NCBI RefSeq assembly: GCF_016860605.1
Contig: NZ_BNJR01000017.1
Location: 1-64,000, forward strand
Direction of reading: 5' to 3'
From: Lentilactobacillus fungorum
GTDB lineage: Bacteria > Bacillota > Bacilli > Lactobacillales > Lactobacillaceae
Length of the DNA stretch: 64,000 nucleotides
Position 1 is the stretch's first letter; each line of letters begins with the position of its first letter. A program made the position numbers and the translations under genes. A model generated the notes under the pieces. It did no database searches and was not told the DNA's origin. It worked only from the letters and a program-made list of their open reading frames with translations. This document shows, piece by piece, positions 15,151 through 24,605 of this stretch.

Positions 15151-17886
15151 TTATTTAAGAATCTTTACAAACTTCGGATTAGCTGTCACAAAACCACCGG
15201 TAATTTGATAACGTTTAGCACCAAAAGTCGTCGTTGAATATGGATGGGAGTATTCCCATTTCTTCACTTTTAGAGTGGTTCCCTTCTTAATCTTCTTAGT
15301 TCGTTTATTAAAGTTTGCGGTATTGTAACGATAAATCGTCTGCTTAGCTTTAATCTTAATAATTTGTTTCTGCTTTTCAGAAATAACTAGTTTGCGGTTT
15401 CCGGTTACATAGTGGCCATTGGTGAGTTGATAACGAGTGGTTAAATGATGCGTCACAAAGTGCTTAACCCTCAACTGTGTTCCTTGCTTAAAGTTTTTGA
15501 CCTTACCCGTTAAGTTCTTATTCTTATATTCATTGACCCCGCGAGGATTAATTACCGTCAACGTCTTATGAGCGCTGCGGTAGTAAACTGGCCGAACATA
15601 TGCCCACTGAGCGGTAATATATCCCTTCTTGCCAGCAGTTCGACTATGATGGTTCACGTCGCGAACTTGGTAACGCAACCGACCACTGTTGGAATAGGCG
15701 TAACCGGTAACGACGAACATCGGCCGGTTAATTCGCGGCTTCTTTGCATAGCCGACGATTCGATCAGCTTTTTTGAAAGTCTTGTTTTGATACAGATAGA
15801 TCTTCTTCAGTGAGTAAACCGCCTCACCTTTACGGGCAATGCCGCTTGAACTGGCAGGTTGAGTCGTCGTGGTTGTTGTCGAACCGCTCCCACTTGGTGT
15901 GGTTGGCGTTGGCGTCACCGGATTAACTGGATTAATTGGATTGATAGGATTAATCGGTGTTGGTGGCGTAGGTGCTTGCTTTTTATTATAGTAGTAGTTA
16001 ATAAACTGTGTTTGCTTAGTAAACTGTCCCTTTACATTACTTGGTAACTTAGTGTTATCCAAGTTGTAAGTATCACCATTAATCACAATCGTGCTTAGTT
16101 GATATTTACCATCAGCCTGGTAGGAATCGCCAACTTTACCGCTAATTGTTTGGCTTTTCAAAATCGTATGATTGGCGGCATCGATATAGTTGACGATCAC
16201 CGTGGCATCATCAGCCACCGTGGATACCTTCTTATAAGTGTAGGTAACTGTAATTGGATTAGTTCCCAACTTCCCTTTGACGTTCGTCGGTAGTTGACTG
16301 GTATCTAGTTGATAAAGCTGATTATCTTTAGTAATCGTATCAACTTTATATGGTGAAACTGAAGCATCATACGGATCGCCAACGTTTCCATTGATCGTTT
16401 GATTGTTGGCAATTGAATGATTATCTTCGTTTACGTATTTAACAGTAACCGGGCTAGCTACAGTAGGCTGTACTTTTTTACTGAAAGTGTACGTGACCGT
16501 TGGAATTGGCGTTGAATCAGCAAATTGACCACTATTTGGTGTGCTAACGGTAATTGAATTAAACCCATATTGCTCCTTTAATCGGTCAATTATGCTTTGA
16601 ATCGTTTGATTTTGAGCGGAATCCACGTCGGCCAAATCAAATGAATTATCACCATTTAATGCTAAATTCCAGCTCTCCCCAAGATTTCCTGACAATGTTT
16701 GCTGTCCATAGATGTATTGATTATTATCGCCATTCTTAAAGTTCACGTTGACGTTTCCAACACGATCAGACAATTGATATGGTTGAATGACCCATCCCTG
16801 GTAAGTATAGCTAGGATTACCAAATAACGGATCCTCCCAAGTAACCGTCATATAGCCATGATCAATCGTGTTATTCTGATTCAAATTGGTCCAAGTAACC
16901 TGTGGCTTAGCAGGATCACTATATGCACCGCCATCAGCTGTACTCTTATATGCAGCTGCATAACTGTTAAAGTTAGGATTACTATCACCCGCAGCATAAT
17001 ATGGCTTAACGGGGACATTAGCACCAGCCACATTTTTGATAACAAATGACGGTGTCGTATAACTAGTAACCTTGGCGTTCAACGTGATTGTAGGTAATTT
17101 ATACGATTGAAAGCCAAATGTAAAACTACTTCCTAACGTATCTTTAGAAGACTCCAGATAAGATGCATCAGTGATATGGTTATAACTCATCGATGTCGCA
17201 ACATCGAATTTTTTCCCTACAACCGGGCTTAAATCATAAACATCATCGAATTGGATATTAAGTGACGTTAATTTATTTAGTGACTTTAATGCACTAATGT
17301 CAGATAACCTTCCATTCGGAAAAAGCCCCCAACTGGTAAATGCTGCATCTTGATCCGGACTAGCTGTAATATCAGTGATGTCAGTCGCATATTGCATCCC
17401 CTCAAGTGATTGCGTGTTAGATACCTGATTAAAATATGTTCGATTGGTATGTTCTTCGTCAACGTCTGGATAAAAATAAATCAAATTATCTTTAAGCAAG
17501 TTCTTCGTAATGTCATTTGGAGATGAAAGATTCTGATCATGCACAATGAGCTGCTGCAAATTCTTATCCGGCATCCATTCATCAATATATGGATGCCCAT
17601 CCTTGGTCGAATCCAGGCCCTTGGCATCAGCCGGGATACTCTCCGCATACGCCTCACTGACCCAGTTAGGATTAATCGTCTTTAACCAAGCATCATGCTG
17701 TGCCGTGGTGCCACCCATCCAATTGCCATTAGCATCTGTATACGTATTCGGTGTTGCCGCCAATGCACTGGCTTGATTAGTCGCCAATCCACAACCAACC
17801 ATCATCAACATAGTCACAACTACCATCAAAGCACTCTTGACGAAGCCCCTCAGCCTCGCCAGCTTGCAAAAATCCGTGATAACCAT
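15151..17886 (-). CDS. Secreted LRR/MucBP/DUF5776 surface protein
   Basis: 911 residues from the ATG behind GGGGGAG (an adjacent GTG is less likely). Signal peptide to about residue 45. Near residue 80 is IPADAKGLDSTKDG followed by YIDEWMPD, a segment shared with the proteins at 21902 and 24606. Leucine-rich, internalin-like repeats follow (SDISALKSLNKLTSLNIQF, DLSPVVGK, then N-H-I-TDASYL) and an Ig-like strand set. Three MucBP-like units come next (VNVNFKNGDNNQYI, VTVKYVNEDNHSI, VIVNYIDAANHTI), then a Pro/Asn linker (PINPINPINPVNPV, about 640-670). The long three-module DUF5776 block (about 680-911) ends KFVKILK. Likely an adhesin held non-covalently to the wall. Confidence 0.87.
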   Translation of the reverse strand: MVITDFCKLARLRGFVKSALMVVVTMLMMVGCGLATNQASALAATPNTYTDANGNWMGGTTAQHDAWLKTINPNWVSEAYAESIPADAKGLDSTKDGHPYIDEWMPDKNLQQLIVHDQNLSSPNDITKNLLKDNLIYFYPDVDEEHTNRTYFNQVSNTQSLEGMQYATDITDITASPDQDAAFTSWGLFPNGRLSDISALKSLNKLTSLNIQFDDVYDLSPVVGKKFDVATSMSYNHITDASYLESSKDTLGSSFTFGFQSYKLPTITLNAKVTSYTTPSFVIKNVAGANVPVKPYYAAGDSNPNFNSYAAAYKSTADGGAYSDPAKPQVTWTNLNQNNTIDHGYMTVTWEDPLFGNPSYTYQGWVIQPYQLSDRVGNVNVNFKNGDNNQYIYGQQTLSGNLGESWNLALNGDNSFDLADVDSAQNQTIQSIIDRLKEQYGFNSITVSTPNSGQFADSTPIPTVTYTFSKKVQPTVASPVTVKYVNEDNHSIANNQTINGNVGDPYDASVSPYKVDTITKDNQLYQLDTSQLPTNVKGKLGTNPITVTYTYKKVSTVADDATVIVNYIDAANHTILKSQTISGKVGDSYQADGKYQLSTIVINGDTYNLDNTKLPSNVKGQFTKQTQFINYYYNKKQAPTPPTPINPINPINPVNPVTPTPTTPSGSGSTTTTTTQPASSSGIARKGEAVYSLKKIYLYQNKTFKKADRIVGYAKKPRINRPMFVVTGYAYSNSGRLRYQVRDVNHHSRTAGKKGYITAQWAYVRPVYYRSAHKTLTVINPRGVNEYKNKNLTGKVKNFKQGTQLRVKHFVTHHLTTRYQLTNGHYVTGNRKLVISEKQKQIIKIKAKQTIYRYNTANFNKRTKKIKKGTTLKVKKWEYSHPYSTTTFGAKRYQITGGFVTANPKFVKILK

Positions 17887-18114
17887 CACAAACTCCCCCT
17901 CATGTATATGTTATGTGTCAATTATCCCCAACAGGTATAGATACCCTGTTAACATTACATACTTAGGGTAACATACATTGCCATTTTATTGGCGGTTTGT
18001 GATGACGCTTTCTAATAAAAATTCTAATTTATCATGGTCACTAGAATGACTTTTTCATTTAGAAAAAGAGAGACTATTAATTTCTCCCCCGCTTTTCTCT
18101 AAACTTTCAAAAAT

Positions 18115-18140
18115 AAGACCAAGACCATCAAGCTTAGTCT
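18115..18140 (-). terminator. Terminator of the kinase operon
   Basis: Minus strand AAGACTAAG-CTTGATGG-TCTTGGTCTT followed by ATTTTT. Confidence 0.65.
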
Positions 18141-18152
18141 TATCTATCCGCT

Positions 18153-19043
18153 TTATTTCATTCGATCCAATAAGGTCCCACTTTCTTGTCCAACTACCAG
18201 CGAGGCCAGCTGGCTAGCTTTTTTGACAGCTTCCTTAATTGATAAGTTATCTGCTAGACCGGCTAGAAAACCGCCACAAAAAGTATCACCGGCTCCCAAT
18301 GTATTGATGACTGTAACCTGAGGTGATTCAACAAGCCCCGATTCAGTGCCATTAAAAAAGTAAGCACCTCGGCCACCCAAAGTCACAATCACCGGTGCGT
18401 GGGTTCGCTCATATAGCTGGTGGCATTTTGCTTCAAGCGATGCCTTGCCAGTAATCAGCCACGATAATTCATCTTCGTTACAATGAATCATCACCCCCAT
18501 CGCTATCAAGGCTTCAATCGTTTGTTTCGGCAGATACTGAATCCGTGGGGAGGCGTCAAATAAGATTTGCGAACCCGGTTTGCATTTTTTTAAAGCCTTT
18601 AAAATCACTGCGGCCGCCTGGTAATCCTCCATCTCATAACCGCTTAAGTAAAAGCTGTCATAATCACTAATCGCAATCTGGTTAAACCACTCGTCTCGCC
18701 ACAGTTGCTCAACACCGGTAATTGTCAAAAAGCTGCGTTCACCATCGGGCTCAACAAATGAAATATCCCAACCGTTGTCAGCATCGCCAACCGCTAACTT
18801 AATTGGAATCCGTCGGCGAACCATCTCTTCTCTCACGACATCAGCATACTGGCCGGTGCCAACGGGAACAAACAAATCGGCCCGCTCACCAGCATATTTG
18901 ACCGCACCATAAACGTTGAATGCCGAGCCGCCAACAATATTACCTTGAAAGTGACCGCTAACGTCCTCGCCACTCGTCGGCAATTTGGGAACGGCCACCA
19001 TGACATCGACGAACGCGGCCCCAATAATCAATGATTGACGCAT
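18153..19043 (-). CDS. PfkB-family carbohydrate/nucleoside kinase
   Basis: 296 residues, ribokinase fold. N-terminal motif GGSAFNVYGAVKYAG and C-terminal catalytic motif NTLGAGDTFCGGF, with the Asp serving as base, both present. Residues between (RSFLTITGVE) fit substrate-lid contacts. The start codon follows the permease stop with no gap, so they are translated together. With an ADP-ribosylglycohydrolase and an NCS1 permease in the same operon, the substrate is probably a nucleoside or ribose-type product. The combination resembles E. coli yegTUV (transporter, ADP-ribosylglycohydrolase, sugar kinase), whose substrate I do not know. Confidence 0.87.
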   Translation of the reverse strand: MRQSLIIGAAFVDVMVAVPKLPTSGEDVSGHFQGNIVGGSAFNVYGAVKYAGERADLFVPVGTGQYADVVREEMVRRRIPIKLAVGDADNGWDISFVEPDGERSFLTITGVEQLWRDEWFNQIAISDYDSFYLSGYEMEDYQAAAVILKALKKCKPGSQILFDASPRIQYLPKQTIEALIAMGVMIHCNEDELSWLITGKASLEAKCHQLYERTHAPVIVTLGGRGAYFFNGTESGLVESPQVTVINTLGAGDTFCGGFLAGLADNLSIKEAVKKASQLASLVVGQESGTLLDRMK

Positions 19044-20402
19044 TTAAGCCACCTTCCTACTTGGTACCGCAACTTTCCACAATAACATGCAGATAATGGC
19101 AATCACCGCCGAAACAAAGACCCCTAAACTGTTATTTCTAAAAATGCCGTGAGCAAACGGCCCGTTCCAGATTGCATTGTTGGTAAACAAGAATCCCGTT
19201 ACCGTTGCAATCACCCAAGAAACAATGCCACGCCAGTTATAATGGGTTGACGATTCCGACACTAATAGGTCAATTGCGTACCCACCGCTTCGAAACATGA
19301 CATTGTCACAAAGAAAAATCGCCACCCAGCTTGCCAAGCAAATCCCCAAAAAGTTCAAGAATAGCTCAAAATTACTCAAAAAGTTACCTGAGATAAACAA
19401 CACGTAAATTGGAATTGCTAAAACAATTACGCCATGAATCGTTAGCGATGTCCGTTGAGACACGTTAATCCCAATCGTTGCTAAATTGATTCTGGCTGAC
19501 CGAAACGAAATGATACACTGCGGAATTAAACCACCGGCAGCTACTAAAAAGTAAATGGGACCAATCCAAGTCGGCAGTGCCGCATACATCACGCCAAACG
19601 GATCACCAGTGGTGGCTAACGTAGGCTCAATCGTGCTTAGCAAAACACCACCCGCCATTAACACAAACAACGGAACCGCACCGCCCATCGTCGTGTTCCA
19701 AAAAGTGGCTGCCGGTTTGGTCTGAGCCGTAACGTAAGCCCCCCAGTCCGCGGCCGCCATCGACCAAGAAATACCGGAGCCAGCTGCAACGATGCTAACG
19801 GCTGGCAAAACGCCAGTAATCCAACTACCCGCCGGCAAACTTACTGCAGCTTGCCAGTTAGCTTTGGCAAGGAATAAAACGAGAATTAGAATTGTCAGCA
19901 CCCCAAAAATCCAACTCAACCAGGTCTGAATCTTAGCTAGGGTAGCCTCCGTTAGTAGCCCTGACAGAACCACTAAGCCACCAAAAATTGCTAATGCAAT
20001 TGCGGTCGTCACCGCTGATTTTTGGACATTGATCACCTTAAACAATGACACCAATAGCAAGGTTCCCGTAATAACATTAACCGCCAACCAGCCAACCATG
20101 TTCAACCAAGCAATTGCGTTGGGAATCTTATTGCCGTGCGTTCCATAGGCTGCTCGACTAAGCTTGAAAGTGGTAACCCCCTCTTTTTGACCAATCATGG
20201 CCACCCAACCTGGAATCACAAATGACAGGGCGCCAACTAATGAAGCAATCATTGCTTGGAAAAAAGACAAATGATAGCTGACAATCATTGCACCAAATAC
20301 AAAGCCCATAATACCAATGTTCGCCGCAAACCAATTATAAAATAATTTCCCAGCCGTTAACGTTTTTTGTGACTCGGGAATTTTAATGATGTTATCGTCC
20401 AT
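19044..20402 (-). CDS. NCS1-type purine/cytosine/nucleoside permease
   Basis: 452 residues, about 12 membrane segments. Conserved NCS1 features: an N-terminal segment LFYNWFAANIGIMGFVFGAM, GWVAMIGQKEGVTTFKLSRAAYG, and a WSMAAADWGAYV stretch in the middle. GAGGTG lies before the ATG; the gene begins 4 bp after the upstream stop. It probably brings a nucleobase or nucleoside into the cell for the kinase and hydrolase encoded beside it. Confidence 0.88.
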   Translation of the reverse strand: MDDNIIKIPESQKTLTAGKLFYNWFAANIGIMGFVFGAMIVSYHLSFFQAMIASLVGALSFVIPGWVAMIGQKEGVTTFKLSRAAYGTHGNKIPNAIAWLNMVGWLAVNVITGTLLLVSLFKVINVQKSAVTTAIALAIFGGLVVLSGLLTEATLAKIQTWLSWIFGVLTILILVLFLAKANWQAAVSLPAGSWITGVLPAVSIVAAGSGISWSMAAADWGAYVTAQTKPAATFWNTTMGGAVPLFVLMAGGVLLSTIEPTLATTGDPFGVMYAALPTWIGPIYFLVAAGGLIPQCIISFRSARINLATIGINVSQRTSLTIHGVIVLAIPIYVLFISGNFLSNFELFLNFLGICLASWVAIFLCDNVMFRSGGYAIDLLVSESSTHYNWRGIVSWVIATVTGFLFTNNAIWNGPFAHGIFRNNSLGVFVSAVIAIICMLLWKVAVPSRKVA

Positions 20403-20406
20403 AATT

Positions 20407-21417
20407 TCACCTCATCATTGCTTTCTTAAATTGCAATATCTGGCCCGCATATTGCGTAAGGTCGTGCTGTGGGTTCTTAGTGTCAATCAGCCGAAGCCAA
20501 TCAGCTGGGATTGCTGACCGGCCGGTTCGGGCCCCACAAATTGCCGTCGCCATCGCCCCAATCGTGTCGGTATCACCACCTAAATTTGCACACATTAACG
20601 CACACTTTTGCACGTTTCTACAATAATAGGCAATCGCAACGGCGGCCGGCACACTTTCAGAAATCATCGTGCCGGTGCCGATGACGTCATAGATTCGCTG
20701 GGCAAATTGGTCATCATCGCCTTCGTATTTTTGGGCAAGATAAATCCCCAGCCGCAGTCGATCATGTGTCTTGGCTGCCCACGTTGGCGCCCCTAATCTT
20801 AACCCTTCATCATTGACTTTTAAGGCAAAATCAATGATATCGTCCCAATCTTGGTAAGCCATCGCTGCACTCACCGCCCCAGCAATCATAGCAGCGCCAC
20901 TAATTGCCACGTCACTAGAATGGGTAATCTTCGTGACATCAAATACCATATGAACCAGTTGTTCATGCTGGCTGGGCATAAACAACGTCCCAATTGGTGC
21001 AATCCGCATACCAGCACCATTGGTCAAGGCCTGATCGGTAATTGACTTAGGATCCTGTCCAGCCTTAATTGCCGATAGTGCCGCCTTGCTGCTAGGGCCT
21101 AAGATATTATGTTCCCACGCCCCAACCGATTCAGCCCATGCCAAAATGTGCTTAACTAAGACCTGGGTGTCTGGCTGCCAATCCGTTTCGATTAACCCAT
21201 CTAAAATTGCTAATGCCTGATTGGTATCATCAGTATATTGACCCTTGGTAAAGTTCTTGGCGATGTCGTTGCTTTGAGGACCATCAAGAAAGTCCGTGAT
21301 CCGCCCGTTAAATTCGGTCTGAATTCTTTCAGCTGGCCACAACTCCGATGGCATCCCCATGGCATCACCGATTGCTTGACCATACAAAGTACCTAAAATG
21401 TGATCTTGATCATCCAT
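20407..21417 (-). CDS. ADP-ribosylglycohydrolase (ARH/DraG family)
   Basis: 336 residues from the ATG behind AGAAGG; an in-frame TTG eight codons upstream is less likely. ARH metal-binding motifs are all visible: GQAIGDAMGMPSE near the N-terminus, YTDDTNQALA (the T-D-D-T cluster binding two Mg2+), and NLGGDTDTIGAMATAICGA near the C-terminus. The family cleaves N- or O-glycosidic bonds of ADP-ribosylated substrates. In such transporter-kinase operons it more likely hydrolyses a nucleoside-like molecule (inference). First gene of a three-gene operon. Confidence 0.88.
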   Translation of the reverse strand: MDDQDHILGTLYGQAIGDAMGMPSELWPAERIQTEFNGRITDFLDGPQSNDIAKNFTKGQYTDDTNQALAILDGLIETDWQPDTQVLVKHILAWAESVGAWEHNILGPSSKAALSAIKAGQDPKSITDQALTNGAGMRIAPIGTLFMPSQHEQLVHMVFDVTKITHSSDVAISGAAMIAGAVSAAMAYQDWDDIIDFALKVNDEGLRLGAPTWAAKTHDRLRLGIYLAQKYEGDDDQFAQRIYDVIGTGTMISESVPAAVAIAYYCRNVQKCALMCANLGGDTDTIGAMATAICGARTGRSAIPADWLRLIDTKNPQHDLTQYAGQILQFKKAMMR

Positions 21418-21454
21418 ATGCAGCCTTCTTTCTAAAATCAATAGTAATAAAAGT

Positions 21455-21482
21455 ATTTTATACTTATATCGGTATCATACAA
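21455..21482 (-). promoter_or_regulatory. Candidate promoter of the ARH-NCS1-PfkB operon
   Basis: Minus strand TTGTAT, 16 bp, TAAAAT, about 40 bp before the ATG. The region also holds a small AAGTA/TACTT symmetry. Weak consensus match. Confidence 0.35.
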
Positions 21483-21776
21483 TGTTTTGTTTCAAATGTC
21501 TCTTTAAATCATCATTTTTTTGGCAAATAAAAATGACTGCCTTTTTTCACACTTGGCTAGCCATCTCGTTATTCGAAAATCATTATCACCTAATAGAAAC
21601 GCACGTCTTAATATGCTTGATCTGCTTGCATTTTGCTTTACAGTGTCTGCAACTCTTAATCTGTTTACCACAGCCATTATTTGTAGAATCGATAAGATAA
21701 CATTTTTGTAATAGTCGAAATGAACGTTGCAACTAATCTCTTGCTCAATAAACAGCCATCGTTGCTACTTACAGAA
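21483..21776. other. Intergenic gap
   Basis: Short plus-strand ORFs here lack ribosome sites and family resemblance. I see no gene. Confidence 0.5.
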
Positions 21777-21777
21777 A

Positions 21778-21812
21778 AACACCAATCATTCCAAATAAGA
21801 ATAATTGGTGTT
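21778..21812. terminator. Terminator downstream of 21902-24418
   Basis: AACACCAATCATTC pairs with GAATAATTGGTGTT, with short T-runs on both strands. Confidence 0.75.
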
Positions 21813-21901
21813 TTCCAATACGTCTTAAATTCAACGCATCATTCTGAGCTCCGTAAAGTTGAGATAAAAGCTCCTACCCACCTCTTTTGATTGTTTTTGA
21901 T

Positions 21902-24418
21902 TTATTTGACACTAACATACCGTTCATTACCCGTTACATAACCGCCAACCACCTGATACCGTTTTGCACCAAAGCTAGTCAACGAATACGGCTGGGTATA
22001 TTCCCATTTTTTAACTTTCAAAATCGTTCCGGGGTTAATTCGCTTGAGTCGCTTGCCGAAGTTTGCGTTATTATAGCGATAAATTGTCTTTTTAACCCTA
22101 ATTTGCTTTGCCTGAGCCACTTTCCCAGCCATTACCAGTTTGCGGTTCCCGGTAACGTAATTGCCATTAGTTAATAGGTACCGAGTCGTCAACCGATGCT
22201 TAACAAAGCCCTTCACCTTCAATTGGATCCCTTGTTTGAAGTTGCGAACTTTACCGGTCAGGTTCTTGTTTCGATACTCATTGACCCCTTTTGGATTAAT
22301 GACGGTCAAAGTCTGATGGGAACTGTGATAATATACTGGGCGGACATAGTCCCACTTGGTGGTGAGATAACCCACTTTACCGGCCGTCTTACTGTGATGG
22401 TTCACATCGCGAACCTTATAGCGATTGTTTCCGGCTTTAGATTGACCATAGCCAATCACCACGAACATTGGCCGATTGATTCGTGGCTTCTTAGCGTAAC
22501 TCGCCAAGCGCTCAGATTTTTTGAAATCTTGATTTTTGTACAAATAGACCTTCTTTAGCGCGTAAACAGCTTCCCCTTTGCGGGTTCCCTTACCGCTTTC
22601 GCTGGTCGTGGCTGTCTTATCAGATTGGCTTGTCGTTGAGCCAGTATTCTTCTGATCAGAATTGGTCTTTGAATCATTAGTGGTGCCGGTTGCCGTGCCA
22701 CTGTTTGCGTTTGTTTGGCTATCGTCCTTGATATATACGAGCTTTAAGCCTTTCTCAATATCACCATAGGTTTCAATCGCTGATAAATCGATGTTATGCC
22801 CATCGGCTGCTTGGAAATGATTAAATGTGTAACCGCTAATCGCCTTCTTTAATCGATTCAAATCATCAGCTGTGACCTTGGCATCTACCTTTCCTTTCAA
22901 CGTCTCACTGGAAACGCCAGCGATCTGATTACCATTGGTGTCAACATAATTAATCGGCACCTCAACCGTTCTCGTTGTAAAAATGATGGTCCGATTCTTG
23001 CTATCTTTCTCGAAGTTGCCAGTCAATCCAACTGCCGTAGCAGACCCGTCATGGCGAAGAAAATCAGCATAATTTCCCGTGCCGCCAATCACCATTAGTC
23101 GATCATATCCATTACGTCGAGCAGTCGCCAATGCCGATTGCGTTTCAGGACTGCTCTCAAGATCGTACGTTTGCGTCAGTCCTCCAGACAACACAGCGCC
23201 AGGGGCAATTGTGACCAAAGTTCCATCGGCTTTAAGCAACTGAAAGTTCACGTAGACATTACCGATTACGTCACTTAACGTATACGGCACCATGATCCAG
23301 CCTTCAAAATCGGAGTTGGGGTCTTTCCAATGGCTGGATAAAGAGCCATATGCCTTCTCTGGATCCTGTAACAAATTGGTCCAATTCAATGTGATTGGAT
23401 CAATGTTTTGACTATTCGCCGTGCTTGGATAAAGGGAAGGATAGTCATTACTTTCCTTGAGTGAATCATAGGGACTCACCGGCAAATTGTTGGCCTGCAG
23501 GTCTTTGATGATAAATGATGGGGTGGTATATTCTTTAGTCCCGGTCCTCAAAGTAATCGGCGCCAATAAAATATGTTGGTAGCCAAACCCATGCTTCAAG
23601 TTTAAACCGGGATTATTTCGATTGGTTTCTAATGGTGACAAATCCGCAATTTGGTTAAAGCTTAGATTGATCGTCGTCAGATTGGGCTTATTGGCTAGAG
23701 CCGAAACATCATTGATTGACAAATTAACTAAAATAACTTCTTTTAATTTATCAAGGTTCTTCAAAGCACTGATATCCCAAAGGTTACTATGCATATTATG
23801 GATGCCCCAAGCAATTTCACTTAAGCCATCCTGCGGCACCAAACTTATCTTTTCAAGGTTGGTCGCGTATTGCATCCCTTCTATCGACTTCATTGACATC
23901 ATTGCTTGGAAATAAAGAGTGGGCACCTGTTTCCCATTCGTGATCGTTCGTTGTAAATCATTGGTGCTATCAATCGTTTCAATTGCCTGCATATCGTTCT
24001 TCGTGAAGTTATTGATAAACTCGCCAAAACTTGGGTAAGCTTTCTTGAAGCTTCCTTCATAAATGAAAACTTGAAACCCTCTATCCGGCATCCATTCGTC
24101 AATATAATTTTGCTTAGTTTGTGGGTCAACTCCCTTGGCGTCCATTGGAATCTTGGCCGCGTAATCGGCTCCTTTCCAAGCGTGGGCGCCCTGCACCTTA
24201 GTTAGCGGCTCGTGGACATACGTATATTGTAACGCCACACCTTTGGGAATATTAAACACATCTCGGCCGATAACCGAATTATCGACCTGCGCCTCCGCTT
24301 GCACGCGCATTGGTCGACTTACGATTACTAAGGCCAGCATCGACATGATCAATGCCATTAAAATCATTAATTGCCTAACGGGTCTCATCTGATTATCAAC
24401 ATGAGGTTTTTTCATCAT
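21902..24418 (-). CDS. Secreted LRR/MucBP/DUF5776 surface protein
   Basis: About 838 residues; start at one of two adjacent ATG codons behind GAGGAG. A long signal segment to about residue 41 (RVQA-EA). Then comes the family-specific N-terminal block with GVALQYTYVHEPL, IPMDAKGVDPQT and YIDEWMPDRGFQ, LRR-like repeats (WDISALKNLDKLKEVILVNLSINDVSALANKPNLTTI in parts) and an Ig-like region with SSHWKDPNSDFEGWIMVPY. One MucBP-like unit follows (VPINYVDTNGNQIAGVS). After a Ser/Thr linker, the long DUF5776 block (about 613-838) has three sub-modules. Close paralogue of 24606-27422. Role probably adhesion; ligand unknown. Confidence 0.85.
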   Translation of the reverse strand: MMKKPHVDNQMRPVRQLMILMALIMSMLALVIVSRPMRVQAEAQVDNSVIGRDVFNIPKGVALQYTYVHEPLTKVQGAHAWKGADYAAKIPMDAKGVDPQTKQNYIDEWMPDRGFQVFIYEGSFKKAYPSFGEFINNFTKNDMQAIETIDSTNDLQRTITNGKQVPTLYFQAMMSMKSIEGMQYATNLEKISLVPQDGLSEIAWGIHNMHSNLWDISALKNLDKLKEVILVNLSINDVSALANKPNLTTINLSFNQIADLSPLETNRNNPGLNLKHGFGYQHILLAPITLRTGTKEYTTPSFIIKDLQANNLPVSPYDSLKESNDYPSLYPSTANSQNIDPITLNWTNLLQDPEKAYGSLSSHWKDPNSDFEGWIMVPYTLSDVIGNVYVNFQLLKADGTLVTIAPGAVLSGGLTQTYDLESSPETQSALATARRNGYDRLMVIGGTGNYADFLRHDGSATAVGLTGNFEKDSKNRTIIFTTRTVEVPINYVDTNGNQIAGVSSETLKGKVDAKVTADDLNRLKKAISGYTFNHFQAADGHNIDLSAIETYGDIEKGLKLVYIKDDSQTNANSGTATGTTNDSKTNSDQKNTGSTTSQSDKTATTSESGKGTRKGEAVYALKKVYLYKNQDFKKSERLASYAKKPRINRPMFVVIGYGQSKAGNNRYKVRDVNHHSKTAGKVGYLTTKWDYVRPVYYHSSHQTLTVINPKGVNEYRNKNLTGKVRNFKQGIQLKVKGFVKHRLTTRYLLTNGNYVTGNRKLVMAGKVAQAKQIRVKKTIYRYNNANFGKRLKRINPGTILKVKKWEYTQPYSLTSFGAKRYQVVGGYVTGNERYVSVK

Positions 24419-24534
24419 AACCACTCCTCGTTTGGTTGTGAGTGCCTTTACTTTCCATTTATATTATAATATATTTTTTATCCAAACGATAACGTTACGA
24501 CTTAACGTTTTTGGAACTTAGGGCTACCGTAAAA

Positions 24535-24577
24535 GCCCCGCCGCTTAGGTGTTTAACACCCATCCAAGCAGCGGGGC
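24535..24577 (-). terminator. Terminator of the 24606-27422 gene
   Basis: Minus strand GCCCCGCTGCTTGGATGGGTG pairs with CACCTAAGCGGCGGGGC, followed by TTTT. Confidence 0.85.
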
Positions 24578-24605
24578 AGTGAGCCGTTCATTCAGTTAAA
24601 ACTGG

